From a virus: a DNA stretch of 24,486 nt. Both the position numbers and the translations under genes were made by a program. The stretch is from the IMG/VR virus record IMGVR_UViG_3300020430_000089, positions 1 to 24,486 of that record; one strand, given 5' to 3'. Of the stretch, positions 1 through 9,286 are shown piece after piece. Every line of letters begins with the position of its first letter. Position 1 is the stretch's first letter. Under the pieces are notes generated by a model. That model saw only the letters and a program-made list of their open reading frames with translations, searched no databases and was not told the DNA's origin.

Positions 1-237
1 CGTAACCTTCTTCATCGCAATAATAGACTCTTTTATGGAGTATTCCTCCTCGAATCCATCTAAAGGTGCAGGGGTGTTTGTGGCCCATGTGGCAGTACCG
101 CCTGCCGCTGGTTCAGTAGAATTTGGCAATCCCATGAACGCATAATATTTGTTTACAGTAGATCCGACTCCGACAAAACTCTTCACAAAAGTCTCGGCAT
201 TTAGAATTCTAAACTGTTCGGATATAATAGCAGGCAT
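1..237 (-). CDS. 8: baseplate wedge protein gp8-like, N-terminal part (cut by window edge)
   Basis: Seventy-nine open codons start at the ATG ending at base 237 and run off the window, so only the N-terminus is seen. The start MPAIISEQFRILNA, followed by a G-V-G-S-T stretch, YYAFMG, a P-x-P turn and a second hydrophobic segment before KKVT, has the layout I recall for the start of T4 gp8: a KFR segment, an I-G-S-G-P turn, a TIFITFGR strand, then proline-rich loops. In T4, gp8 (334 aa) is a dimeric part of the (gp6)2-gp7-gp8-gp10-gp53-gp25 wedge of the baseplate. Position supports this, because the gene follows gp25, gp6 and a gp7-like gene. It has its own late promoter at 261-268 and no Shine-Dalgarno. 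The identification rests on remembered similarity and gene order; another small structural protein is possible. Confidence 0.68.
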   Translation of the reverse strand, partial: MPAIISEQFRILNAETFVKSFVGVGSTVNKYYAFMGLPNSTEPAAGGTATWATNTPAPLDGFEEEYSIKESIIAMKKVT

Positions 238-260
238 TTTAAAAAAACGTTTTTTTCTTT

Positions 261-268
261 TATTTAGT
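261..268 (-). promoter_or_regulatory. T4-type late promoter (ACTAAATA) for the gp8-like gene
   Basis: The minus strand reads ACTAAATA directly after the stop codon of the 3000-aa gene, 23 bases upstream of the gp8-like ATG. It is one base from the T4 late consensus TATAAATA and matches the CTAAATA variant also used here at 21930-21937. The leader between box and ATG is A-rich, then contains a perfect 16-base palindrome (241-256, seven A, CG, seven T) and no Shine-Dalgarno. Late transcription in T4-like phages uses the gp55 sigma with sliding-clamp activation; that part is known biology, not seen here. Confidence 0.6.
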
Positions 269-270
269 GG

Positions 271-3200
271 TTAAGTTAATGGCTTTCTTCTGGAAACTAC
301 AGAAGCTGTAGATAATCCAGTATTACCATTCAAGTTATTGACGAAAAATTCTTCGGGATTTCCTGATCCACGATTCTGATATCCAAAGATTTGACCCCAA
401 CTGTATTTACCCCAGAAGGTATCTGTATTTGCTGTTACAGCAAGACCAACTTGAATTACATTGTTACCATATGACACAGGGCCAGGCAAGAAGGCACATG
501 TTACAGTGGCAAGTCCAGAGACTGCATCGCCAGGAGTAATTGTCTCTACTCTGAATACACCTCCTAGATAGTCACCCTCAGTAACTACTCCAACAGTTAC
601 ATTTGAACCACTAGAAGTTGTAATGCCAGTAAGTGCGTGACCTACGACTAGAGGACTATCATAGATTGTAAAGAAATCACCTTTTTGTAATCCAGTGAAA
701 TTGACCCCAAGCTGGTTGAGTGAGGAATATCCATATCCTAAGTTAGTGTTATCATTGAATTGAGATTTCAATGTGAACGCCAATCTAGGTAATACATTTG
801 CGCTGCCTGGCAACCATGTATTTATTCCTACAATATCACCAAAGTCTCCCTTCGCATTTATTGAGAAGATGTCCTCTTTTCTAGTCTTATCAGTTTGAAC
901 AAGAACTGGAGGTGAACTACCAACATCATAACCAAATCCACCATCTGTGACAGTTACAGAAGTTATTACACCAGAAGTTACTGATGCAGTTGCAGTCGCT
1001 CTGTTGATAACTGGGTCAGCATAGAATTGAGTTGTTCCACTACCTATAGCAAGGATTCTTGTACTATTAGAATTACCGTATGGTGTATTAGCGATATCAC
1101 GAATTTCATTCGGATGTGGTATTTCTCTTCTATTCCAGTTTGCCAAATCAAATGAGTAGTAAACTTCTCCTACTGTACTAATACCGATATAGAAGTTGTT
1201 GAAGAATTTAATCTTAGCGAAGTCAAATGTTGCAGGGTGTTGTGTACCAGCTGGTAATTGTTCACTGTATGGTTGCCAGAAGTTCTTATTTGTAGAAAGA
1301 CCAATTGTTCCGTTGTTACCAACAAAGATAAACTTACTACCATCAAAGATAACATCATTGATATCTTGAACTGTGTTACTTACCTTGTTTGACCAAATTA
1401 AACCATCATTAGAAGCAATGACTTTACCACCATTACCAACTGCAATAAATTCTGCCTGTCCATATGCAATGGAGTTCAGTGTTTCTAAAGTTCCAGAGAA
1501 TTGACTAAATGCCTCTGCTGTTGTCATACCAACCGCAGTAAAGATAGATCCACCAGCACCAACTGCAACCCATGTGTCTCTTGATCTCTCCCAAATAACA
1601 TCTTGGAAGTCACCAATATATGTACTGTCAAATGTATTAGTTACGTTTATTGCAGGGATTGTTCTCTTTTCTTTCAAATCAATAGGAGTCCAAGCGGACA
1701 AACTATTACCAATCGAAACTGCTCTTGCCATTGCAGCACCATCTCCAACAGCCATGACATATTTGGCATTGGTATTACCAGATGAGAATCCCATTCCCAC
1801 ACCATTAAATTGGACTGTATTACCGAATCCAATCTGTCCTCTTTCCCAGAATGTACCACTCTTGGTATTGATGTAGTAACTACTTGAACCAACAGCCACA
1901 TATGGTTCTGACTGTGTGATTGCTTTGAAATCTACAGATTGAACAATACCACTGATACCATCAAACTTCCAATCTTTAATTGGATCTTTACGATTGATTT
2001 TAGAGTTAGATATTGAAATTTCTGGATTTGTAAGTGAGTATCCTGTACCACCAAAACTTATAGTTAGAGATGATATACTTGAGGATGTAGAAACGATAGA
2101 GGTTACAACGCCTGGTATAATTTCGTTATCATCAAATATTTGAATAGAGTTTTCTGCTTGTACAAGTTTATCAATAGCATTGAACAATGGATATACATTG
2201 TTGACGTAAATTTTATCATCAGTCTTACCAACGTTCCTAATTAATCTAGTTGTGGGTAGAACCTTACTCTTCAAACTAGGTCTTGCTTTAGATATTAGAA
2301 CACCAGAAAGAATCTGATCACTTCTTTGTTTTTCCCATGAAAGCGGTCTATCAGCGTCTTGTGAAGTATCGATTCCAATACTGTTATATGTAAATGTTTC
2401 TAGAAGATCAGAAGCAACAATTCTCTTACTGGTTCTTTCAAATTGATCAATGTCAGTAATGTCTAATTTATTTTCTTTAATTTGTACAGTGTCGCCAGGT
2501 TTCAATGACTGAACTGGTTCAACAGTCTCAACATCTCTCTTAGATCCTCTAAAGTAAAATACAGAACACTTAGAATCTGGTTTTGGTGCTTCAGTAAAGA
2601 TAACTCTACTTCCTTTGAATGTGTAAGAAGACTGTGGAGTCTGTAGGATATCATTGATGTAGATAAAGATATTATTTGTAATATCCATGTCACTACCAGG
2701 CAATGTCTTAAGACTTAAAATTTCTGTTACACCGCTAGTTGTTACTGACAGAGTAAACTTCTTACGAGTTCCGTTAAAGAATGGTGCAATATCGTCAAAC
2801 AAGATGAATTGGCCAGGATAGAATCCTGAGAAACTATCGTTTTCTAGTTCTTCAACTGTTAATTGGAATTCTGTTAATACACCGACTCTTGGATCAGTTG
2901 CGATACCAGCAACTGTTAGATTATCACCAACCTTAAACGCTGTTCCCTCTTCAAGAATATTGAACTCTGAAATGTTACCATCAACGTTGATACGGAAATC
3001 AATCTTAGAATTTGTTCCGATACCTGAATTACCTGAAGCATAGATTAAATCTTCATTGAAATAGTTGTCTGGTTCAGTAACTTCAACAGTCACTGGTTTA
3101 GTTACTTCACCACCTCTCTTGTACAATGCTTTTTGTGTTGTTAATCCAGCATTAACTCTAAAGGTTGCAGCATCTAGTTTTTCAATCACATCAAATCCAG

Positions 3201-6200
3201 AGAATCCTTGTTCTATAGAAGATGCAATTCTCTTACCCTGTTGTGAAAGACCAGCCCTAGCATAGTTGTGATCCACTGTTGAAATACCAACATTAACAAC
3301 GTATGTTTTATTGTCGATAATCTTATCTACAAATGTACCACCAGCAGCAAAGTCAGTTCCACTAGGAGAGTTGTTATTCAGTCTAGGTGCAAGTATGACA
3401 CCTTGAATTGTACCACCACCATTGTAGAAACTAGGTGTAGTAGATGGCCCTACCTGTGTTTCAATAGTATTGTTATCAATGACTCTAGTAATCAGAGAAC
3501 CATTGTAGAAAGGATCTCCTCCTTTTGGATAGAATTGTTTTGTAGTATAGTTATCCTGTGAGCATGAGAATAAAATTCCCTCAGTTCTTAATTTTACATT
3601 TCTAGCAGATCCAGCAGCAGTTGTAATACCATGAACAACTGGTAAGTATGCAGTCATGATACCTATGGATTCATGATAGTCTGCATGATTAATATTATAT
3701 GCAACTCTAGTAGAAACACCAACATTCAAAGTGACGTTGTTAGATGTTACGGCAGTTGGATATAATGCGGTGTCGTGTGCTGGGTCTGTGGGTCTAGGAT
3801 ATGGATGTTCTGTCGCATATTGATCCATAGAACAAGAGTAAATCAATCCGCCAGTCATCAATCCTACTGATGTTGTAGTTGACAATCCGTGTGATGAGTC
3901 AGTGGTTATAGTTGCCAGTCCACTGTTTGCATCATAGGTAGCGTTCGTTACGTTGAACTTAACTCTGGATGTAATACCAACGTTGATTGTAAACGTGTCT
4001 ATTGTAGAGGTGACAATACCAACCTCTGTGTTGTGTATAGGATCAGTTGATCTTGGATATGTGTGGTCTGTTGCGTAGTTATCCTGAGAACATCTCCATG
4101 TGTATGAATCAGTAGCAAGACCAATAGTATCTCTGGCAATCAACATACCACCAAGTTTTGCGTTTTCAAACGTATGGAGATAATTACCACCACTGATGAC
4201 CGCATTATTAACGGCAGAGACTAGGATGTGTTCAGTTTGATTAGATGATGTTCCTACGTCCAGAGTAATGGTGGTATCTGTAGTAGCAGTAATCTTAACA
4301 GCAGTATTGTAAGCAGGATCTGGGCCATTAAGACCAGATTTCCTTGGGTAGAAGTGATTTGTCGCATGATTATCTAAGGCACAGGTAAATTTGAATCCAT
4401 TTGTTTTTAATTTGACAGAAGTTCCTTTCTGGAGTGTATGAGATCCGATATCAATCGTCATTAATCCAGTGAAAGGATCATATGATCCACTTGTAGGAGT
4501 ATGGTAAACAAGAGGAGATGTTCCTACGTTTACGCTAAACTTATCGAGATCAACAGTTGTAACTGACAACCATTGTTGATCTGCTGGATCTTTTCTTCTT
4601 GGATAACTCTTGATGGACTTTCTACCATCCATCTTACATCTGAATCTTATGGAATCTCTTTCAAACTGAACTCTATTACCAGTAACCATTCCATGACCAG
4701 CAGATGTCACAGTCATAATACCAGATACAGCATCATAAGTTGCAAATTCTACGTTTCTAACATACGATCCATTGAATCCATGAACATTAGAGAACACAGT
4801 CATAATACCTGTGCTTGCAGTATATGATGCAGTTGCAATGTTGTAATTAACTATTGTTGATACACCAACATTGATTGTTATAGTGTCAGCGGATGTAGAA
4901 CCAATACCAACAGATACATTACCACCTATGGGATCATCAGGACGAGGATATGCATGTTCTGTTGCGTAATTATCTCTGGCACATGTGAATATTATGGATG
5001 CAGTATTGATACCAATAGTGTCTCTTGCTTTCTTAAGACCGCCTGTTGTCGCACTCTGGAACCAGTGTGCATTTACAATAGTAGATACACCAACATTTAC
5101 GGAAAATGTATTTACTCCAACGTTGTATATTGGCAACCATTGATTTAAAAATGGATCAGAATATCTTGGGTATGCCTTAGTTGCAGTGTATCCATCTAGA
5201 TCGCATTTGAATGAAATTGATTCTAAATCAAACTTGACATATTCACCAGCAACAAAACCATGATTTGCAATGGTTGGTTCTAGTACACCAGTACTAGCAT
5301 TATACGTTGCCGTCGAAATTGTATGAGCCGACTCATTAATGTATGAATGTCCAGCACCAACATTCATTATAAAGTCACCTGTTGCAGGGTTATATGTTGA
5401 TGTTGATATTGAACGTTCTTCGATTGTAGAAACACCAACTCTTACTTCAAAGGTGTTTGTTGTTACAGATACGATTCCTATATTCGTATCATAAACTGGG
5501 TCTGTCTTACGAGGATATGCATGAATGGTTGCATAGTTATCTTTAGCACACTTGAATGATAACGAACCCTCTGCTATCTTTATTCTTTGTGATGGTCTTT
5601 CGACATTATTTGCACTAGATGAAACATAAACGTAAGGTGTATAATCTCCACCACCAGTTATGACCGCATCAGTACCAATACCGACTAATGAGTATGGATA
5701 ATCACCACCAGCAATAACACCCTCAACAGCTATACCTTGATTAGGTACAAATTGGTAAAGATTAGAAGAAGTTGTAGGGCCTACATTTACTGTGAATAAC
5801 GTACCAGCAGCACCAACAATTTCTACTGGTTTATCATAGTATGGGTCACTTGGTCTTGGATAAAAATGATTAGTTTGGAAACCATCTTGTTCACACTTGA
5901 ATACTACAGATCCAGGCTTAAATTTGATCGATTCACCAGCTTGGAATCCATGCAATCTGTCAAGAGAAACAGTCATGATACCTGAGGCTGGAGTATATGA
6001 AGCAAATCTTATATTGTATTTGACGATAGTTGAGATACCAGCATTGACTGTGATAGTAGTTCCAGCTACACCTATAATCGGAACGGCAGTATTGTAGGTT
6101 GGATCTTTCGCTCTTGGATAATATTTTGTTGAACTATTTCCATCAGCAGTACATGAAAATCCTAATGAACCATCTCTAAATTTAATACTCTGTCCCACTG

Positions 6201-9200
6201 TCAAATCATGAGTTCCAATACTCATTGTCATCACACCTACAGAAGGCGTATAATCTGCGCCAGAAACAGTATAATCTAATCTAGTAGTAATACCAGCAAA
6301 GACTTCAAATGTATTAGTAGAAACGTTACTGATAGGTAGCCAAGAATCACTTATAGGATCGGTTGATCTTGGATAGTATTTGGTTGTTGTAAATGCGTCT
6401 AATGAACACTTCCAACCTATAGATTCATCTGCTATTCTAACTTCATCACCATTTGAGAATCCATGACTAGGCATGGTCAAAGTCATAATACCCACAATGG
6501 GGTTATAATTTGCGGTTGTTATTGAGTGTTGTGTAGGGCCTGTAAGACCATGATTAGCAACAGTCAACACCAAAGATCCAGTGCCAGGATTGTAGTCAGC
6601 GTCAGTAGGTGTTGTTGTTCCACCACCAACTATGTCTATACAGTTAGGTATAGTTTCAGAAGCTACAAATTGATGATCATAATCACCACCAACCTTGATG
6701 GTTTTTTCATCAGAACTTACATAAGTATGTGCATAATCACCACCAGCAAATGTTGATGTTGCAGTTGCACCGTGGAACTCATGTAGATATGGCCCTCCAG
6801 TGAGTAATGCACCCTCTTCTGCACGGAGGAATAAGTGAGGATAATCTCCACCGTATATCAATGCGCCAGGAAGAGCCTCTTCAAATCTATGAATATACTG
6901 ATTTTTTACACGAGATATACCGACATCTACTTCTAGTGCAGTTCCAGAATAACCTACAATTGGAATAGAAGTATCGTATGCAGTTGATCTACTTCTTGGA
7001 TAATAATGTTGATAAGCACCATTATCTAAAGCACATGTAAATGCAAGACCAGTTAGAATAACATCTTTACCTACTTTGTAGCCGTGAGGCGCTGCAGTGG
7101 TTACAGTTAGAACTCCAGTTACATTATCATATAATGCACTTCCAACGCCTAGGGCAGGGTCATAGTCGCAAGTAAATGCAATACCAGAAAGAACAACACA
7201 ATCATCTTCTGTAAGATTATGGTTCTTTCTTGTGGTGATAGTTGCAATACCAGATGATTCATCATATTCAACATGACCAACTTGCACAGCTGGGGCACTT
7301 GTAAATGTAACAGCAATACCAGTGGTTTGAACATAGTCATCGTTCTCTAATCCATGACCTTTGTATGGAATAAATGAACCAATACCAGATCCAACATTAG
7401 CAGTATGAATACCAGTGGTAGTCATTGCAATACCAATATTGATCTCAAAGTTTAGTGTGCTATTGATACCAGTAACACCAAAATATCTCTGAGTATCAGA
7501 TGGGAAGATTATATCACCAACACCTGTACTAAATGCAATACCAGATAACTTAACAACACTTGAAGTTGTTAATCCATGAGCAGATGCAGCAGTAATAGTT
7601 GCAACACCAGAAAGAGAATCATATTCTAGTGCGTTTATATTTTTTGAATCACCATCTTTATCACCAACAGCGGTAATTGTAGTGATACCAGTTGGAGGAT
7701 TTTGATTAACATGTTCAATGTGTTTTGGAGCATAGAATCCAGTTCCACCCTCTACGATACTGAAGTTTGTAATGATACCAGCTTCTGCTCTGTTTACAAC
7801 ACCACCACCAACATATTGATGTGCAAAAGATGATATTCCAACAAAAGCTTTAAATGTATTTGCAGTCGCACCTATTATATCAAAACCTGTGACGTTTTTA
7901 CCGTCCATGATTGCAGTATCAATACCAGCCTGAACTGTACCACCAGTAATGTATACTAATGGTTGTGTACCCACACCAGCCATAATAGTTACTGTTTGTG
8001 AGTTAAGGATACTTACAATTGGATACCCATCTTCTCTGAATGTAAATGTAGAGATACCTTCTGTAACTAAAACTCCTTTTACAAGTAAGTTTTTACTCTG
8101 ATTACCAGATGTGCCAATATAGTGTCCAGTGGGAACATATACAGTTGCAATACCAGTAATATAATCATAACCAAATGTGTCAATATCTCTTGCTGCAGAT
8201 ACTGGTGAGAATGTAAATCCAGCACCTGTAATTCTTACTCTATCATCAGATTCAAATCCGTGAGGACTACCAGTTGTAAATGTAGCAACACCAGCAATAT
8301 GATTATAAGTTACAGTGCTAATTGCAACACTAGTGGTTGATGACTCGCCCAAAAATGCAGTAATGCTTGCACCAAAACCTTGAGATGATTTTACAGTAAT
8401 TTCTGGTACTTTTCTGTAACCTTGACCTTTACCTTCTATTTGAATAAATTCAAGACTACCTGTAGAACCAACACCAACTCTTACGGCTGCTTTTTGTGGA
8501 ATATAATATCCAGCACCAGTTTGTAATCCTACTTTACTAATTCTTCCCGCTCTCGGAACTCCACTTAAAAAGTTAAGTTTATTCTCTGCATTATCTAATA
8601 TTTCAAAGTCTAATCCTGGCGTTTGGACAACATTATTGATCAATATAAAAGGATTGTTGTTTATATCAACACCTGTGTTTACATTGTTGTAGAGTGATGT
8701 AACAATGCCTGTATTTTCAGATAATGAAAATTGTGTTCCAGCAATACCAGTAAATTCTAGCGAAATATCATCTAGTATTACGTTTTTATCTTTAGGATCA
8801 AATGAATCTAACTGTCTAGAAAATAATCTACCAGAAAATGAAGAATTAGTTTGTAATCCTGTAGGGCCTGATTTACCATAAGGTGCATCAGAGAAGAATA
8901 TATTATCATCTACAATGTTGTAATCACCAGCAAATACTGAGTATGCAATACCAGCAGAAGCATGACTTGTGGCTATTGACCCAAATGCACCTCTTTCTAC
9001 AACAACACCTGACTGTTCTGTCTGACTGAATATAGGAAAATATCCAACACCAGTTTTAAATATAACAACTTCTGATACTGTTCCAACACCAGATATTTTA
9101 GGGTAAAAAACTCCTTCTACACTAGGGGTTGCAGTACCCTCTATTGTAATCTTAGGTGGATCGGTTTGTGCGTAGCCTGCTCCTCCATCTAAAACCTCAA

Positions 9201-9273
9201 TATTAACTACTCCATAAACAGAGTTAAAAGTTGGTCTTAGTAGAACTCCTTGTCCAGGCGTAGTTCTTGGCAT
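271..9273 (-). CDS. giant repeat-built virion protein, 3000 aa, with seven-blade propeller-like C-terminal region
   Basis: This very large protein has no signal peptide or membrane segment and is rich in G, T, V, I and S. The order of parts is as follows. (1) N-terminal modules of the type G-x-G-Y followed by a hydrophobic strand, with an ILINNVVQTP element near residue 205. (2) Units of the form Y-x-x-x-S-G-x-x-T-x-T ending in HG at about 330-750. (3) Twelve units carrying C-x2-D and YP(R/K) at about 750-1925. (4) An 18-residue GGDYxHxF tandem repeat at about 808-880. (5) A second INDILQTP module near 2210. (6) Seven AVG-type blades at about 2454-2750. (7) A tail ending GKYSWGQIFGYQNR and RRKPL. 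Such proteins occur in tail or baseplate regions of marine T4-like phages. It follows the 340-aa gene by 13 bases, with GAGG upstream overlapping that gene's stop. A role as fibre-like or peripheral baseplate protein is inference; the exact function is unknown. Confidence 0.75.
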   Translation of the reverse strand: MPRTTPGQGVLLRPTFNSVYGVVNIEVLDGGAGYAQTDPPKITIEGTATPSVEGVFYPKISGVGTVSEVVIFKTGVGYFPIFSQTEQSGVVVERGAFGSIATSHASAGIAYSVFAGDYNIVDDNIFFSDAPYGKSGPTGLQTNSSFSGRLFSRQLDSFDPKDKNVILDDISLEFTGIAGTQFSLSENTGIVTSLYNNVNTGVDINNNPFILINNVVQTPGLDFEILDNAENKLNFLSGVPRAGRISKVGLQTGAGYYIPQKAAVRVGVGSTGSLEFIQIEGKGQGYRKVPEITVKSSQGFGASITAFLGESSTTSVAISTVTYNHIAGVATFTTGSPHGFESDDRVRITGAGFTFSPVSAARDIDTFGYDYITGIATVYVPTGHYIGTSGNQSKNLLVKGVLVTEGISTFTFREDGYPIVSILNSQTVTIMAGVGTQPLVYITGGTVQAGIDTAIMDGKNVTGFDIIGATANTFKAFVGISSFAHQYVGGGVVNRAEAGIITNFSIVEGGTGFYAPKHIEHVNQNPPTGITTITAVGDKDGDSKNINALEYDSLSGVATITAASAHGLTTSSVVKLSGIAFSTGVGDIIFPSDTQRYFGVTGINSTLNFEINIGIAMTTTGIHTANVGSGIGSFIPYKGHGLENDDYVQTTGIAVTFTSAPAVQVGHVEYDESSGIATITTRKNHNLTEDDCVVLSGIAFTCDYDPALGVGSALYDNVTGVLTVTTAAPHGYKVGKDVILTGLAFTCALDNGAYQHYYPRSRSTAYDTSIPIVGYSGTALEVDVGISRVKNQYIHRFEEALPGALIYGGDYPHLFLRAEEGALLTGGPYLHEFHGATATSTFAGGDYAHTYVSSDEKTIKVGGDYDHQFVASETIPNCIDIVGGGTTTPTDADYNPGTGSLVLTVANHGLTGPTQHSITTANYNPIVGIMTLTMPSHGFSNGDEVRIADESIGWKCSLDAFTTTKYYPRSTDPISDSWLPISNVSTNTFEVFAGITTRLDYTVSGADYTPSVGVMTMSIGTHDLTVGQSIKFRDGSLGFSCTADGNSSTKYYPRAKDPTYNTAVPIIGVAGTTITVNAGISTIVKYNIRFASYTPASGIMTVSLDRLHGFQAGESIKFKPGSVVFKCEQDGFQTNHFYPRPSDPYYDKPVEIVGAAGTLFTVNVGPTTSSNLYQFVPNQGIAVEGVIAGGDYPYSLVGIGTDAVITGGGDYTPYVYVSSSANNVERPSQRIKIAEGSLSFKCAKDNYATIHAYPRKTDPVYDTNIGIVSVTTNTFEVRVGVSTIEERSISTSTYNPATGDFIMNVGAGHSYINESAHTISTATYNASTGVLEPTIANHGFVAGEYVKFDLESISFKCDLDGYTATKAYPRYSDPFLNQWLPIYNVGVNTFSVNVGVSTIVNAHWFQSATTGGLKKARDTIGINTASIIFTCARDNYATEHAYPRPDDPIGGNVSVGIGSTSADTITINVGVSTIVNYNIATASYTASTGIMTVFSNVHGFNGSYVRNVEFATYDAVSGIMTVTSAGHGMVTGNRVQFERDSIRFRCKMDGRKSIKSYPRRKDPADQQWLSVTTVDLDKFSVNVGTSPLVYHTPTSGSYDPFTGLMTIDIGSHTLQKGTSVKLKTNGFKFTCALDNHATNHFYPRKSGLNGPDPAYNTAVKITATTDTTITLDVGTSSNQTEHILVSAVNNAVISGGNYLHTFENAKLGGMLIARDTIGLATDSYTWRCSQDNYATDHTYPRSTDPIHNTEVGIVTSTIDTFTINVGITSRVKFNVTNATYDANSGLATITTDSSHGLSTTTSVGLMTGGLIYSCSMDQYATEHPYPRPTDPAHDTALYPTAVTSNNVTLNVGVSTRVAYNINHADYHESIGIMTAYLPVVHGITTAAGSARNVKLRTEGILFSCSQDNYTTKQFYPKGGDPFYNGSLITRVIDNNTIETQVGPSTTPSFYNGGGTIQGVILAPRLNNNSPSGTDFAAGGTFVDKIIDNKTYVVNVGISTVDHNYARAGLSQQGKRIASSIEQGFSGFDVIEKLDAATFRVNAGLTTQKALYKRGGEVTKPVTVEVTEPDNYFNEDLIYASGNSGIGTNSKIDFRINVDGNISEFNILEEGTAFKVGDNLTVAGIATDPRVGVLTEFQLTVEELENDSFSGFYPGQFILFDDIAPFFNGTRKKFTLSVTTSGVTEILSLKTLPGSDMDITNNIFIYINDILQTPQSSYTFKGSRVIFTEAPKPDSKCSVFYFRGSKRDVETVEPVQSLKPGDTVQIKENKLDITDIDQFERTSKRIVASDLLETFTYNSIGIDTSQDADRPLSWEKQRSDQILSGVLISKARPSLKSKVLPTTRLIRNVGKTDDKIYVNNVYPLFNAIDKLVQAENSIQIFDDNEIIPGVVTSIVSTSSSISSLTISFGGTGYSLTNPEISISNSKINRKDPIKDWKFDGISGIVQSVDFKAITQSEPYVAVGSSSYYINTKSGTFWERGQIGFGNTVQFNGVGMGFSSGNTNAKYVMAVGDGAAMARAVSIGNSLSAWTPIDLKEKRTIPAINVTNTFDSTYIGDFQDVIWERSRDTWVAVGAGGSIFTAVGMTTAEAFSQFSGTLETLNSIAYGQAEFIAVGNGGKVIASNDGLIWSNKVSNTVQDINDVIFDGSKFIFVGNNGTIGLSTNKNFWQPYSEQLPAGTQHPATFDFAKIKFFNNFYIGISTVGEVYYSFDLANWNRREIPHPNEIRDIANTPYGNSNSTRILAIGSGTTQFYADPVINRATATASVTSGVITSVTVTDGGFGYDVGSSPPVLVQTDKTRKEDIFSINAKGDFGDIVGINTWLPGSANVLPRLAFTLKSQFNDNTNLGYGYSSLNQLGVNFTGLQKGDFFTIYDSPLVVGHALTGITTSSGSNVTVGVVTEGDYLGGVFRVETITPGDAVSGLATVTCAFLPGPVSYGNNVIQVGLAVTANTDTFWGKYSWGQIFGYQNRGSGNPEEFFVNNLNGNTGLSTASVVSRRKPLT
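1020..1915 (-). repeat. seven propeller-like blades in the 3000-aa protein
   Basis: About residues 2454-2750 hold seven copies of a blade motif: a hydrophobic pair, (A/F)VG, a glycine turn, a strand, S-x-D or similar, and often W. The cores are YVAVGSS, VMAVGDG, WVAVGAGG, FIAVGNGG, FIFVGNNG, YIGISTVG and ILAIGSG, about 30-60 residues apart. The pattern resembles BNR/sialidase or Ycf48-type propeller repeats. Seven copies would close one ring. The fold is inferred from the repeats alone. Confidence 0.6.
3522..7040 (-). repeat. twelve Cys-Asp/Tyr-Pro-Arg repeats in the 3000-aa protein
   Basis: About residues 745-1925 contain twelve diverged units. Each has F-x-C-x2-D, then about seven residues, then YPR (YPK in the last), usually followed by DP, a hydrophobic strand and a V-G-x-S-T element. 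Spacing is mostly about 75-115 residues, with one longer gap between units 1 and 2 that contains the 18-residue repeat. Approximate residue positions of the YPR motifs are 751, 962, 1047, 1133, 1248, 1363, 1437, 1552, 1637, 1733, 1820 and 1909. The protein repeat is clear, while the DNA copies are well diverged, which suggests old duplications. Confidence 0.85.
6637..6852 (-). repeat. 18-residue tandem repeat GGDYxHxF in the 3000-aa protein
   Basis: From residue 808 four units follow one another: GGDYPHLF, GGPYLHEF, GGDYAHTY and GGDYDHQF. They are spaced exactly 18 residues (54 bases) apart. A degenerate unit (YIHRFEE) lies just upstream. Isolated relatives (GGDYPYS, GGDYTPYV, GGNYLHTF) appear later among the Cys/YPR units. 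The regular spacing and the alternating Gly-Gly turn and aromatic-His strand fit a stacked beta-hairpin or beta-solenoid; that structure is inference. Confidence 0.75.
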
Positions 9274-9286
9274 TTACTCTGTTTCC

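Noticed and set aside
241-256. Perfect palindrome AAAAAAACGTTTTTTT as a terminator
   Set aside because: The stem is almost all A/T, and it lies between a late promoter and the start codon of gp8, where a terminator would block expression. I treat it as a leader element instead.
1574-1876. Plus-strand ORF of 100 codons opposite the 3000-aa gene
   Set aside because: It lies wholly inside the propeller region of the opposite gene, has no ribosome site or promoter and no recognisable domain. It is a shadow of the real frame, as are the other plus-strand ORFs opposite the two giant genes and gp6.
3522-7040. Regularly spaced similar segments as a CRISPR array or DNA-level direct repeats
   Set aside because: The similarity is at protein level, units are diverged at DNA level, spacing varies, and the whole stretch is one open frame.
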